A stretch of 64,000 nt of DNA, taken from positions 2,905,001 through 2,969,000 of the forward strand of contig NZ_CP140706.1 of assembly GCF_034555375.1 (NCBI RefSeq). The letters run 5' to 3'. The position numbers were made by a program, and so were the translations under genes. Below the pieces are notes generated by a model that saw only the letters and a program-made list of their open reading frames with translations, ran no database searches and had not been told where the DNA came from. This document shows, one piece after another, positions 34,703-42,689 of the stretch (the stretch's first letter is position 1; each line of letters opens with the position of its first letter). Source of the DNA: Pseudomonas sp. B33.4 (lineage in GTDB: Bacteria; Pseudomonadota; Gammaproteobacteria; Pseudomonadales; Pseudomonadaceae).

Positions 34703-35023
34703 ATGGAAAAGTCGACGGAACTGAGGGAAGTTAAACGCAGTATCAAAGAGGAAATCCCTCATCGCATCATTTGGTTCATCATCTCCGCAGCAGTAATAGC
34801 TCTATTAGCCTTGATCCCAATTGTTGGGTGGATTCTGGCGTTGGTGATGGTGTTCGCGGTTTTCACCAAGATCTTCGGCTCTCGGGAATCCTTTCTAGTT
34901 GGCAACTGCCCGACCTGTACCAAGTTGTTGCCGGTGCCTGATACTGACGTGTTTGCCTGTCCCGTCTGTAACAGTGTGATTGCTGTAGGAGATGATAGTC
35001 TGACCATCGTTAAGACCGACTGA
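34703..35023 (+). CDS. Membrane protein with zinc-ribbon-like tail, phage moron
   Basis: A 106-residue protein: a charged N-terminus, one long or two short hydrophobic segments around residues 20-60 (IIWFIISAAVIALLALIP, WILALVMVFAVFTKIF) and a C-terminal four-Cys module (NCPTCTKL...ACPVCNSV) that could bind zinc. It is inserted between gpX and gpD, genes normally adjacent, and has its own terminator, the hallmarks of a moron gene. The Shine-Dalgarno is weak. Function unknown. Confidence 0.6.
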   Translation: MEKSTELREVKRSIKEEIPHRIIWFIISAAVIALLALIPIVGWILALVMVFAVFTKIFGSRESFLVGNCPTCTKLLPVPDTDVFACPVCNSVIAVGDDSLTIVKTD

Positions 35024-35060
35024 TCTGCAATGTCATGTAGCTAGCAAATTGATGAAACTA

Positions 35061-35083
35061 GCCCGCCTTGAGCGGGCTTTTTT
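35061..35083 (+). terminator. Rho-independent terminator after the moron gene
   Basis: GCCCGC-CTTGA-GCGGGC followed by six T residues, placed between the inserted membrane-protein gene and the gpD start. Confidence 0.85.
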
Positions 35084-35096
35084 ATGGATGAAACAA

Positions 35097-36147
35097 ATGA
35101 CCCCAGCCTTTCGAGTCGTGGCAAATGGCGCCGACATCACCACACTGATCAATGACCGGCTACTGCAGCTGAAAACCACGGACAAGCCCGGCATGGAATC
35201 CGATGAGTTCGAACTACGCATTGATGACCGCGACAGTGCGGTGGTGCTGCCCCCGCGCGGAGCCAGCATTGAGATCTTCCTCGGTTACGTCGAAACGTCG
35301 CTGACCCGCATCGGGAGCTACGTCGTCGACGAGATCGAGCTATCCGGCCCACCAGACACGCTGGTTATCACCGGCAAGGCCCAGCGACATGCGCGGCACC
35401 GGCAAGACCACCCGCAGTGGCAGCTGGGAGAGCGTGCCACTGTCGCAGATCGTTGCCGACGTCGCCGCACGCAATGGCTGGCAACCGGTGTGTCCGGTGC
35501 AAACCAAAGTGCCTCGCGCGGATCAACTCAGCGAATCGGATTTCAATTTCATCACCGGCCTGGCCAAGCAGTACGACTGCACGGCCAAGGTCGCCGACGG
35601 CAAGCTGCTGGTGATGCCGCGCCAAGCCGGGCAGAGCGCCTCGGGCAAGAGCTTTGGCGTTGTATTGATCCAGCGGCGCGACGTGAGTCGCTTCCAGTTT
35701 CGCCTCGGTGATCGCAACACGCACAAAGCGGTATCGACCAAGCACCAAGACAAGAAAACCGGAAAGCTCGCGGTCGTCACTCTCGACAACGACGAATCAC
35801 CGGACGGCTTGCCGCCTGTGCATACCGACCGCCACATCTACCCGAACAAGTCTGCAGCTGAAGAAGCAGCTAAGGCACGGCTGGCGGCTTTCAATCGGTC
35901 TACGGCCGGTGTCCGGTTGGAAATGCCAGGGCGCACCGATCTGTTCGCCGAGCGATCGATCAATGCCCAAGGGTTCAAGGTTGGCCTCGACGGCGAGTAC
36001 CTGGTCGACTCGGTGGAACAGGTGTTCACACGGTCCGGCTGGAGCACGACGGTCGAGTGCAACGGTGGCAAAAAAGGCAAGGCGAAGGCCAAAGGCAAGA
36101 AGAAAAAAGCGGTGAAGGATCTGAAGGTCGTTCAGCTCAAGGAGTAG
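35097..36147 (+). pseudogene. P2-like late control/tail protein gpD, frameshifted
   Basis: The two halves of gpD lie in different frames. The first begins MTPAFRVVANGADITTLIND and runs to VITGKA; the second continues as SDMRGTGKTTRSGSWESVPL, includes SESDFNFITGLAKQYDC and ends in a Lys-rich tail before VVQLKE. Joining them requires a one-base change near 35380, in the GGCCCAG stretch. Intact gpD forms the tail hub. The shift would truncate it to the N-terminal third, consistent with a non-functional tail module, unless it is a sequencing error. The chosen ATG matches the family N-terminus. Confidence 0.8.
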
Positions 36148-36265
36148 CAAAGTGTCCTTGGTCGTATTGAGATTGAACCGGGCTGGAGTAATTACATCTT
36201 GTTCGATGGCACGGAGTTTGGTTTTTCGTTAGCGTCTCTGAAACCCACCAGAAAGGTAGTTTGTG

Positions 36266-36418
36266 ATGCTTGGAAGACTGTACCTAACCCTTTATTTCGT
36301 GCCGATGCTCGCATTTGCAGCAGCAGCGTTGCCGCCATTCGTGGAGAAGAGGAATGCTGACTTAGAATGCGCGCATGAAATGGTCCGCCACCCTACCACC
36401 TCGAAATGTACCCTTTGA
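36266..36418 (+). CDS. Small putative exported protein in the phage remnant
   Basis: A 50-codon ORF with an AAAGGTAG Shine-Dalgarno six bases before the ATG. It begins MLGRLYLTLYFVPMLAFAAA, a plausible signal or membrane segment, followed by a short tail with two Cys. It lies between gpD and the endolysin. Another open frame runs through the same bases in the gpD frame after the gpD stop but has no start codon. Whether this ORF is expressed cannot be judged; lysis modules often hold small membrane proteins (holins) here. Confidence 0.4.
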   Translation: MLGRLYLTLYFVPMLAFAAAALPPFVEKRNADLECAHEMVRHPTTSKCTL

Positions 36419-36439
36419 TCGAAATGTCAATTAACTGAG

Positions 36440-36463
36440 AAGCCCGCGTAAAGCGGGCTTTTT
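36440..36463 (+). terminator. Rho-independent terminator before the endolysin gene
   Basis: AAGCCCGC-GTAA-AGCGGGCTTTTTC forms a short strong stem with a T-run between the small exported-protein ORF and the endolysin start. Confidence 0.8.
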
Positions 36464-36477
36464 CATTTGGAGCATTT

Positions 36478-37041
36478 ATGCAGATAACGACGCAGCAGAT
36501 TCAAACCATCATGCCCAACGCCCGCCGCCAAGCGGGCGTTTCTGTTTCCGCCCTCAACGCAGCTATGGCGCATCGACAGATCAACACACCGAAACGCCAA
36601 GCCGCATTCTTGGCTCAAGTCGGTCACGAGTCTGGTCAACTGCAGTACGTGCGCGAGCTGGGCGGCGATCAATACCTGAGCAAATACGACACGGGTACGC
36701 TGGCCGCAAAACTGGGCAACACCCCTGCAGCGGATGGCGATGGACAACGCTATCGCGGTCGCGGACTGATCCAGGTCACCGGCCATGACAACTACCTGCG
36801 CTGCAGCTTGGCGCTGTTCGGCGATGAGCGATTGCTACGCACTCCGGAGCTGCTGGAGCTGCCGCAATGGGCTGCTGAGTCAGCCGCGTGGTTCTGGTCG
36901 GTGAATGGGTTGAACTCCCTCGCGGATCAAAACGAATTCAACGCGATCACCCGAAGAATCAACGGCGGCCTTAATGGCCTGCAGGATCGGCTCGAACTGT
37001 GGGAGCGGGCGAGGGCGGTGTTTTGCGTTTCGGCGACTTGA
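36478..37041 (+). CDS. Phage endolysin, glycoside hydrolase family 19-like
   Basis: A 187-residue chitinase-like lysozyme as found in P2-like phages and R-type tailocins of Pseudomonas. Motifs: the catalytic region AAFLAQVGHESGQLQYVREL with the acidic residue, then RYRGRGLIQVTGHDNY, AAWFWSVNGLNSLAD and ITRRINGGLNGLQDR. It would cleave peptidoglycan glycan strands. No signal peptide is visible, so it relies on a holin. GGAGCATTT precedes the ATG. The stop overlaps the spanin gene start (TGATG). Confidence 0.85.
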   Translation: MQITTQQIQTIMPNARRQAGVSVSALNAAMAHRQINTPKRQAAFLAQVGHESGQLQYVRELGGDQYLSKYDTGTLAAKLGNTPAADGDGQRYRGRGLIQVTGHDNYLRCSLALFGDERLLRTPELLELPQWAAESAAWFWSVNGLNSLADQNEFNAITRRINGGLNGLQDRLELWERARAVFCVSAT

Positions 37042-37565
37042 TGCCAGCGCCGTATCGGCTGATGGTCAAACCGGTGCTACTGATCGCCTTGGCCGGCACA
37101 TCCGCAGCAATCACTTGGCAGGTGCAGGACTGGCGCTACGGTAGTCGCCTCAGCGAGCAGTCCCGGCTGCACACCGAAACCCTCAACCAACTGAATCTGG
37201 CCACGGCCGCGCAACGGCGTGCGGAACAGGACAAACGCCTCGCGCTCGAGCAGCGCCTGGCATCCAGCGAACAAACCCATTACCGAGCCTTGAGCGATGC
37301 CCAGCGTAATCAAGGTCGCCTGCGCGACCGCCTTGCCACTGCTGATCTGCGCTTGTCAGTCCTACTCGACGCCACCACCGGCGCCGGCAACGGATCGGTG
37401 TCAGTCACCACCGCCACCGGCGGCGTGGTTCATGGCTCCACAAGAGCCGAACTTGACCCGGCGCATGCTCACCGAATTATCGGCATCATCGTTGACGGCG
37501 ACCGGGGGCTGATCGCCCTCGCGGCCTGTCAGGCATACGCCAGAGAAGTCTCAACATCGAAGTGA
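37041..37565 (+). CDS. Rz-like inner-membrane spanin
   Basis: A 174-residue protein with one N-terminal membrane segment (LMVKPVLLIALAGTSAAITW) and a long helical periplasmic part rich in Ala, Gln, Arg and Leu that should form a coiled coil (about residues 45-110). This is the i-spanin/LysB layout. It starts within the endolysin stop (TGATG). A second reading frame inside it encodes an Rz1-like lipoprotein. Together they would disrupt the outer membrane after endolysin action. Confidence 0.75.
   Translation: MPAPYRLMVKPVLLIALAGTSAAITWQVQDWRYGSRLSEQSRLHTETLNQLNLATAAQRRAEQDKRLALEQRLASSEQTHYRALSDAQRNQGRLRDRLATADLRLSVLLDATTGAGNGSVSVTTATGGVVHGSTRAELDPAHAHRIIGIIVDGDRGLIALAACQAYAREVSTSK
37297..37512 (+). 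CDS. Rz1-like outer-membrane spanin lipoprotein nested inside Rz
   Basis: A 71-residue ORF entirely within the Rz gene in the +1 frame. It begins MPSVIKVACATALPLLICAC, a lipoprotein signal peptide with a Cys acceptor after a small residue. It is followed by a Pro-rich stretch (STPPPAPATD, SPPPPA), the usual Rz1 features. Nested Rz/Rz1 pairs are well known. This one survives in a remnant whose tail genes are broken, which may reflect constraint on the overlapping frame. Confidence 0.7.
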   Translation: MPSVIKVACATALPLLICACQSYSTPPPAPATDRCQSPPPPAAWFMAPQEPNLTRRMLTELSASSLTATGG

Positions 37566-37576
37566 AAAAGAGCGGC

Positions 37577-37604
37577 CGATCCGGATGCGTCGACATCCGG
37601 ATCG
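37577..37604. terminator. Perfect hairpin after the lysis genes
   Basis: CGATCCGGATG-N6-CATCCGGATCG is an 11-bp perfect stem 11 bases after the spanin stop. A T-run is missing, so termination is likely but not certain. Confidence 0.55.
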
Positions 37605-37794
37605 ACCGCCGTACCCGCAGATGGTCCCTAGAAGTCCAGCCAAGGCTGGTAGGGGGAGAGGGAGATGCACTTTTACTGTGATTTTTTGGAATACGACCGA
37701 CTTAAGTGTGATAATGACCGACCCATGCGACTTCGATGATTCAATCAGCAGCATTCGGCGTCATTCGTTAATCACCACAATGGAATCTAAGTAA

Positions 37795-38844
37795 ATGCAG
37801 AAAGACTATGTGGGCGGGATACAGGCCCTAAGGTTACTTGCTTGTTTCTTTGTTCTTTTTCAGCACGTAACATTCTTTACCTGTTACTTTAAAGGTCTAG
37901 ATTATCAGCCATTTCTGATGATTAATTTTGGTCGCATGGGTGTTAGTTTGTTTTTCGTGATATCTGGCTATGTCATGGGAATGTGTCTAGATCAAGGTAA
38001 GATGTTTCTTTGGAATCGTGTTGCGCGAGTATATCCGCCCTACTGGTTGGCCATAGTAGTTAGTTGGTTGGTTTTAGTTCCGCTCGGTGTCGATTGGACT
38101 TTTGACTTTAGGTCTGCGTTATTGTTGCCTACACTGCTAGTAAATAATAGCTATAAAATTCCTTACTGGACGCTCTGTTATGAGATGGCATTTTATGTGC
38201 TTGTATTTGCGCTGATGCTAATGAGGGCATCTCGCAAGAATATGTTGTGGTTCTGCGCTGCTTGGCTATCTGTGATCATCGTTGTTGACGCCTATAAGGT
38301 TATTGGCGACATCGATACGGCACAGGCTTTTGCACCTGTTGCTCAGCCAGGGTGGGGGATCCTAATAACGCCTTATCCGATCTTTTTTATCGCAGGATTG
38401 ATTGCTTCGATTGGCGGGCTTTCAAGATTTGAACGAATTCCACCTTTTTACCTTGTTTTGATTGCAATTTGCACTTGGGCAGTTAGCAATAATATGAGAC
38501 TTCCCTCACCTGGTCCGATGTTTATTATGCAGTCGTTCAGCTTTGTCTGTTTGATTGCTGCTTCGAAGCAGATAAGTTTCCCTTCTGTCGTTACTCGGTT
38601 GGGAGATTATTCGTACGGTATTTATCTTGTTCATATGATAATCATTGGTGCTTTGATTGCCCTGTTTAAAGCCTATAATGTGGAAATGCGATTCTCTGGA
38701 GTTTTTGCGATTTTTATGCTGTGCTCAATTATTGGTGGCTGCGCCTTTGGTTGGTTTGAGCACAAGCTTCATACCCGTTTTATTAAACGGGTATTTAGGA
38801 GCGAGCCTGTAAAGCCTGTTGCTCAATCGTTGAATGCGCAGTAG
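37795..38844 (+). CDS. Acyltransferase-3 family membrane protein (OafA-like)
   Basis: A 349-residue inner-membrane protein with about ten hydrophobic segments and the family start GGIQALRLLACFFVLFQHV, whose His is the conserved catalytic residue; RMGVSLFFVISGYVMG and ARVYPPYWLAI are also typical. Acyltransferase-3 proteins transfer acetyl or other acyl groups to O-antigen, exopolysaccharide or other glycans. The gene is markedly AT-rich and has no SGNH domain. Placed next to the phage lysis genes it looks like serotype-conversion cargo. A weak hairpin (GCCTGCCG...CGGCAGGC) lies 20 bases after the stop. The substrate is unknown. Confidence 0.85.
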   Translation: MQKDYVGGIQALRLLACFFVLFQHVTFFTCYFKGLDYQPFLMINFGRMGVSLFFVISGYVMGMCLDQGKMFLWNRVARVYPPYWLAIVVSWLVLVPLGVDWTFDFRSALLLPTLLVNNSYKIPYWTLCYEMAFYVLVFALMLMRASRKNMLWFCAAWLSVIIVVDAYKVIGDIDTAQAFAPVAQPGWGILITPYPIFFIAGLIASIGGLSRFERIPPFYLVLIAICTWAVSNNMRLPSPGPMFIMQSFSFVCLIAASKQISFPSVVTRLGDYSYGIYLVHMIIIGALIALFKAYNVEMRFSGVFAIFMLCSIIGGCAFGWFEHKLHTRFIKRVFRSEPVKPVAQSLNAQ

Positions 38845-39579
38845 CGCCGCCATTTTTCTCGCCTGCCGTTCACCGGCAGGCTGTGAGGCGTAGGTTTAGG
38901 TTTACAACTGGATTAGTTCGGCGGGAACGCTGACGGTGTTGCCGATCTTCGCTGCGACGATGGCGCGGCATGCGGCGATCGCTCGGGTTTCGCCGGGTTG
39001 GCGTTCAAATGGATCGCGCTTCGTGTCGGCCAGCCATGCAAAATAGGCACCGGGCACAACCCAGACGACATACTTCTCGATCAACCGTTCGATATCGAGC
39101 AGTTGGACGAAGGGCAGTTGCAGCTGACCGGCGACTGGCTGGCGCCGAAAATCAGATGGCGTTGCTGCTGTCACTGGGGCTGTCGCTCGACAGCAGTGCG
39201 CTGCCGCCGTGGGCGTGGGGCATCATTCGGATGCTCGACGACTCGATGTCCGATGATTGCAAGGAGGACGTGCTGATTGAAGGGATGGTGCTGTTCACGA
39301 AGTTTTCTTGACGCCGCACGACATTCGAGACCGACATCCCAGAACAGATGACGTCTGCGATGGCGATCGTAAATGGGGGGGGCTCGTCTGGCAAATATAT
39401 CCGCAACTCAGGAGGCAGTCGCGGCCGGCAAGCCAGTCGACCCCTCCCGGTTCTACCCGACCGACCCCAACGATCTGTTATGACCTCTGATCTACGGTTG
39501 TGCAGGGTGGACGATCGCCCCCGACCCTAGGCCGAGACCTATCTACTTGCATTCGACCTGCTCTCACATCTACATCGGA
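38845..39579. other. Gene-poor junction between acyltransferase and sugar operon
   Basis: Several short overlapping frames occur on both strands but none has a convincing start, length or recognisable product. A stretch around 39160-39310 reads like the end of a protein (SLGLSLDSSALPPWAWGIIRML) and may be a remnant. An 8-base G run preceded by GTAAAT is at 39375. I take the region to be decayed phage or island sequence. Confidence 0.5.
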
Positions 39580-40725
39580 TTATCGTTTGGCAAGGTCTAT
39601 GGAGCGCAACAGCACGTCAATTACTTCGTTCTGCTCGTTATGTGTCAATCCCACCCATAACGGCAGACGGATAAGTCGCGCAGGTAGCGTTTCGGTGACA
39701 TGCAGCGCGCCGTGTGCACGCCCTAAAGCGCGCCCCGCCGGCGCCGTGTGCAGCGGCACATAGTGGAATACCGCACCGATACCATACTGCTTCATGCGTT
39801 GGAGCACTGCGTCGCGATCCACATCCGCGGCGAGCAGCACGTAGTACATATGCCCGTTATGCGTGCAAGTGTCGGGCACGATCGGGCGGCGCAGGATGCC
39901 GGCCGCCTCGGCGGCCTCTAGGCACTCATGATAATAGCGCCACGACGAGAGGCGCTCTCTCCCGATGCGGTCGGACTGTTCCAGTTGCGCCCACAAAAAA
40001 GCCGCTGTCAGTTCGCCAGGCAGAAACGACGAGCCGACCTCCTGCCATGTGTACTTGTCGACCTCGCCGCGAAAAAAGCGGCTCCGGTCCGTACCTTTCT
40101 CACGGATGATCTCGGCGCGCAGTACGCTCTCGGGCTTTTTGACGAGCAGCGCACCGCCCTCGCCGGAGATCACATTTTTGGTTTCATGAAAGCTGTACGT
40201 GCCAAAATCGCCGATACTGCCGAGTTCCTTTCCTCGATATGTAGACGTTACGCCTTGCGCCGCGTCCTCTATCACGAGGATGTTGTGACGCCGCGCGATT
40301 GCGAGGATCGAGTCCATCTCGCAACTAACGCCCGCGTAGTGCACCGGCACAATCGCGCGCGTGCGCGGCGTGATCGCGGCCTCAATGAGACGTTCGTCGA
40401 GATTTAGCGTATCCGCGCGAATATCGACAAACACCGGCACACCGCCACGCAATACGAACGCATTTGCGGTCGATACGAATGTATAGGACGGCATGATGAT
40501 TTCGTCGCCGGGCCTAATTCCTGCGAGTATGGCGCTCATCTCTAGCGCCGCCGTGCATGAATGCGTAAGCAGCGCTCGAGCGGCGCCCGTGCGCGCTTCG
40601 AGCCATGCATGGCAGCGCTTTGTATATGCTCCATCGCCCGCGAATTGTAGATTTGCGTGCGCGTCGGAGATGTAGGTAAGTTCTAGCCCTGTCATATACG
40701 GCTTATTGAACGGGATATGGATCAT
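39580..40725 (-). CDS. DegT/DnrJ/EryC1 sugar aminotransferase (RffA/WecE-like)
   Basis: A 381-residue PLP aminotransferase of the sugar type. It begins IPFNKPYMTGLELTYI, characteristic of dTDP-4-amino-4,6-dideoxygalactose transaminase (RffA/WecE). The PLP lysine is in SFHETKNVISGEGG, and VIEDAAQGV and DFGTYSFHETK are also diagnostic. It would convert a dTDP-4-keto-6-deoxyhexose to the 4-amino sugar with glutamate. It is the last gene of a seven-gene minus-strand operon with four-base overlaps; AAGGAAG precedes the ATG. The hexose donor (rmlAB products) must come from elsewhere. The exact stereochemistry is not predictable. Confidence 0.88.
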   Translation of the reverse strand: MIHIPFNKPYMTGLELTYISDAHANLQFAGDGAYTKRCHAWLEARTGAARALLTHSCTAALEMSAILAGIRPGDEIIMPSYTFVSTANAFVLRGGVPVFVDIRADTLNLDERLIEAAITPRTRAIVPVHYAGVSCEMDSILAIARRHNILVIEDAAQGVTSTYRGKELGSIGDFGTYSFHETKNVISGEGGALLVKKPESVLRAEIIREKGTDRSRFFRGEVDKYTWQEVGSSFLPGELTAAFLWAQLEQSDRIGRERLSSWRYYHECLEAAEAAGILRRPIVPDTCTHNGHMYYVLLAADVDRDAVLQRMKQYGIGAVFHYVPLHTAPAGRALGRAHGALHVTETLPARLIRLPLWVGLTHNEQNEVIDVLLRSIDLAKR

Positions 40726-41588
40726 AACTTCCTTGCAATGAGAAAACGCGAGCCGCCCACCGGGAAATCGACGCCTGTGCGGATCATCCGCGCTTCGGCC
40801 ACCATTGCCGCGCTGAGCAGGCGGTTCAACCACGGCGCGACACTGAGTTCTGCCCCAGCTACTTCAGCATCGACGCCGCGACGGCTGAACCTCGACAGCA
40901 TCATCAGAGGTAACAGCATTGCGACGAAAGACGTGCTACGGACGATCGAGAATCCCGCGGCGCGCACCTTCGCGTGCAGATCGGCAGCGGCGTAGCGGCG
41001 CACATGACATGCATACTCGTCGGTGGCACTCCACAGCCACTGATGTTGAGGCACGGTCAGCAGCAGATGACCGCCCGGTCTTAGCGAGGCGTGTGCCTGG
41101 CTCAGCACCGTTTCGTCCTCCACGATGTGTTCGAGCACATCGAACATTCCGATCGCGCCATACTCGCCAGAGAACGGAATGTCACGTGCGTCCATTTGCA
41201 TGAAACCAGCGCCGGGCAGACGGTTTGCCGCGAACGAAAGCCCTGCCGAAAAAATCTCGCTACCTGCGACGCGTGCTTGCGGAAAAGCCGCGGCGAGCGC
41301 GGTTAGCACATAGCCGGTGCCACAGCCCACTTCAAGAAATGAGCCAAAGTCGCGCGCATAGTGGCGTAGCGCCCAAATGATCAACCGATTACGAGCTTCG
41401 AACCAGAAGTTACCGGTTTCGACTGCAGCGAGCTCGGCAAAGTGGCTTGCCTTGAAGCCAGGGCTTTCCGCACTCAGTGCTGGCGCATATGTCGGCAGCC
41501 CATTCTCCAGTGCCGGCTGCCAGCGGCAAGCCGGGCAGGCCATATCGCTGACCGGGTACAAGGTGTCGCAACTGAGGCACCGCTTCAC
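40722..41588 (-). CDS. Class I SAM-dependent methyltransferase with N-terminal Cys motif
   Basis: A 288-residue methyltransferase. The N-terminus has four Cys in a zinc-ribbon-like arrangement (CLSCDTLYPVSDMACPAC); then comes the SAM site FLEVGCGTGYVLTAL, the adjacent acidic residue in VAGSE and MFDVLEHIVEDETVL. The C-terminal part has a hydrophobic hairpin (SFVAMLLPLMMLSRF) that could touch the membrane. The GTG start has AGGAG six bases upstream and overlaps the GtrA-like stop (GTGA). Within this sugar operon it may methylate the transferred sugar or its lipid carrier form. Confidence 0.8.
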   Translation of the reverse strand: MKRCLSCDTLYPVSDMACPACRWQPALENGLPTYAPALSAESPGFKASHFAELAAVETGNFWFEARNRLIIWALRHYARDFGSFLEVGCGTGYVLTALAAAFPQARVAGSEIFSAGLSFAANRLPGAGFMQMDARDIPFSGEYGAIGMFDVLEHIVEDETVLSQAHASLRPGGHLLLTVPQHQWLWSATDEYACHVRRYAAADLHAKVRAAGFSIVRSTSFVAMLLPLMMLSRFSRRGVDAEVAGAELSVAPWLNRLLSAAMVAEARMIRTGVDFPVGGSRFLIARKL

Positions 41589-42001
41589 GGGTTGCTCCTG
41601 GCGATCGGATCGGGACGAGGAAACACAAGAAACTTGAATGTGACGAACAAGAAGCCCGCTACCGCTAGTATCGCCACCGCCTGCACGACGCGATATGGAA
41701 AGTGCAGGTGGTCGGCGAAGACCGCGAGAATCACGTAGTTCAGGAGGTATCCGCAAACATGAGCGCCGAAGTACTTGAATGCCGGCCCGGCGATGCCGCC
41801 GCGGTGGCCGAACGTCCAGTTGCGGTTGCTCCAGAATCCAGCGCTCGCGCCCGCAACATAAAGTACCGTCATTGCTGCCTTCGGCTCCATTCCTAGCCAG
41901 GTGATTAATATGAACAGGAGATAGCCGCCTAAATTCACGGCCCCACCGACGAGGCCATAGCGAAGCAGCTGGGCGAGCGACGCGCGCGATTGTGATGTCA
42001 T
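41585..42001 (-). CDS. GtrA-family membrane protein, probable glycolipid flippase
   Basis: A 138-residue protein with four hydrophobic segments and the GtrA pattern LLRYGLVGGAVNLGGYLLF at the start, then GFWSNRNWTF. GtrA proteins act with a GtrB-type glycosyltransferase and a serotype-specific transferase; GtrA is thought to move undecaprenyl-phosphate-linked sugar across the inner membrane. The start is ATG at a GTG-ATG pair; the GTG is possible too. It is translationally coupled to the methyltransferase downstream. Confidence 0.85.
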   Translation of the reverse strand: MTSQSRASLAQLLRYGLVGGAVNLGGYLLFILITWLGMEPKAAMTVLYVAGASAGFWSNRNWTFGHRGGIAGPAFKYFGAHVCGYLLNYVILAVFADHLHFPYRVVQAVAILAVAGFLFVTFKFLVFPRPDPIARSNP

Positions 42002-42008
42002 CACGTAC

Positions 42009-42689
42009 TCACCCCTGATCGCTGACGGTTACGGCCGTTGCCGGATCGAGTGTGCGTAGCCGCCGCGCCGGCGCACCAACATAGACGCAGAGGTCTTGCG
42101 TGTCGCGATTGACCATCGACTGGGCGCCAATCAGGGTATCGTCTCCGATGCGCCTGCTTTGCATCACCACGGCCGAGAAGCCGATGAAGTTGCGAGCACC
42201 GATCGTGACATTGCCGCCGAGCGTCGCATTGGCGGCGATGAAATTGTGATCGCCGATTTTGCTGTCGTGGCACAGGGTGGCGTTCGACCAGATTACGTTA
42301 TTCGAGCCGAGCTTAACGCCCGTCTCGATGACAGCGCCGGGCATGACAATCACGTTATCCCCGATAACCGCATCGGCGGCGATCCACGCGGTCGGATGCA
42401 TTAGATTGGCAAGTGGGTAGCCGCATTGTTTAATCGAGCGATACGCGCTTTCCCTTGCCAGCATGCTTCGATAGCCAACCGCGACGAACACCATCACGTC
42501 AGCGGGTGCGAAGCGATTGCACACTGTTTGCCAGCCGAGCAATGGTATGCCGTCGAGCTCTGAGATTCCGTCGGGCAGATACGATTCGTCGACGGTAAAT
42601 GCGTGAACCTGCATGCCGAGATCGTTTGTCGCGTACCGGTACACCAGTTGTGCAAACGGTCCCGCGCCGAAGATGATCAATCCTGTCAT
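42009..42689 (-). CDS. NeuD/PglD-like sugar N- or O-acetyltransferase
   Basis: A 226-residue protein with an N-terminal Rossmann-like nucleotide-sugar domain (LIIFGAGPFAQLVYRYA) and a C-terminal left-handed beta-helix of hexapeptide repeats (VIGDNVIVMPGAVI, IGDHNFIAANATLGGNV, IGDDTLIGAQSMVN) ending in YVGAPARRL. This is the layout of PglD/NeuD-type acetyltransferases that act on 4-amino-dideoxy nucleotide sugars. With the aminotransferase of the same operon it would make a 4-acetamido-4,6-dideoxy sugar. The ATG overlaps the previous stop (ATGA). Confidence 0.85.
   Translation of the reverse strand: MTGLIIFGAGPFAQLVYRYATNDLGMQVHAFTVDESYLPDGISELDGIPLLGWQTVCNRFAPADVMVFVAVGYRSMLARESAYRSIKQCGYPLANLMHPTAWIAADAVIGDNVIVMPGAVIETGVKLGSNNVIWSNATLCHDSKIGDHNFIAANATLGGNVTIGARNFIGFSAVVMQSRRIGDDTLIGAQSMVNRDTQDLCVYVGAPARRLRTLDPATAVTVSDQG

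Noticed and set aside
38902-39311. Overlapping frames on both strands after the acyltransferase gene
   Set aside because: None has a start signal or family resemblance; described as a decayed junction instead.
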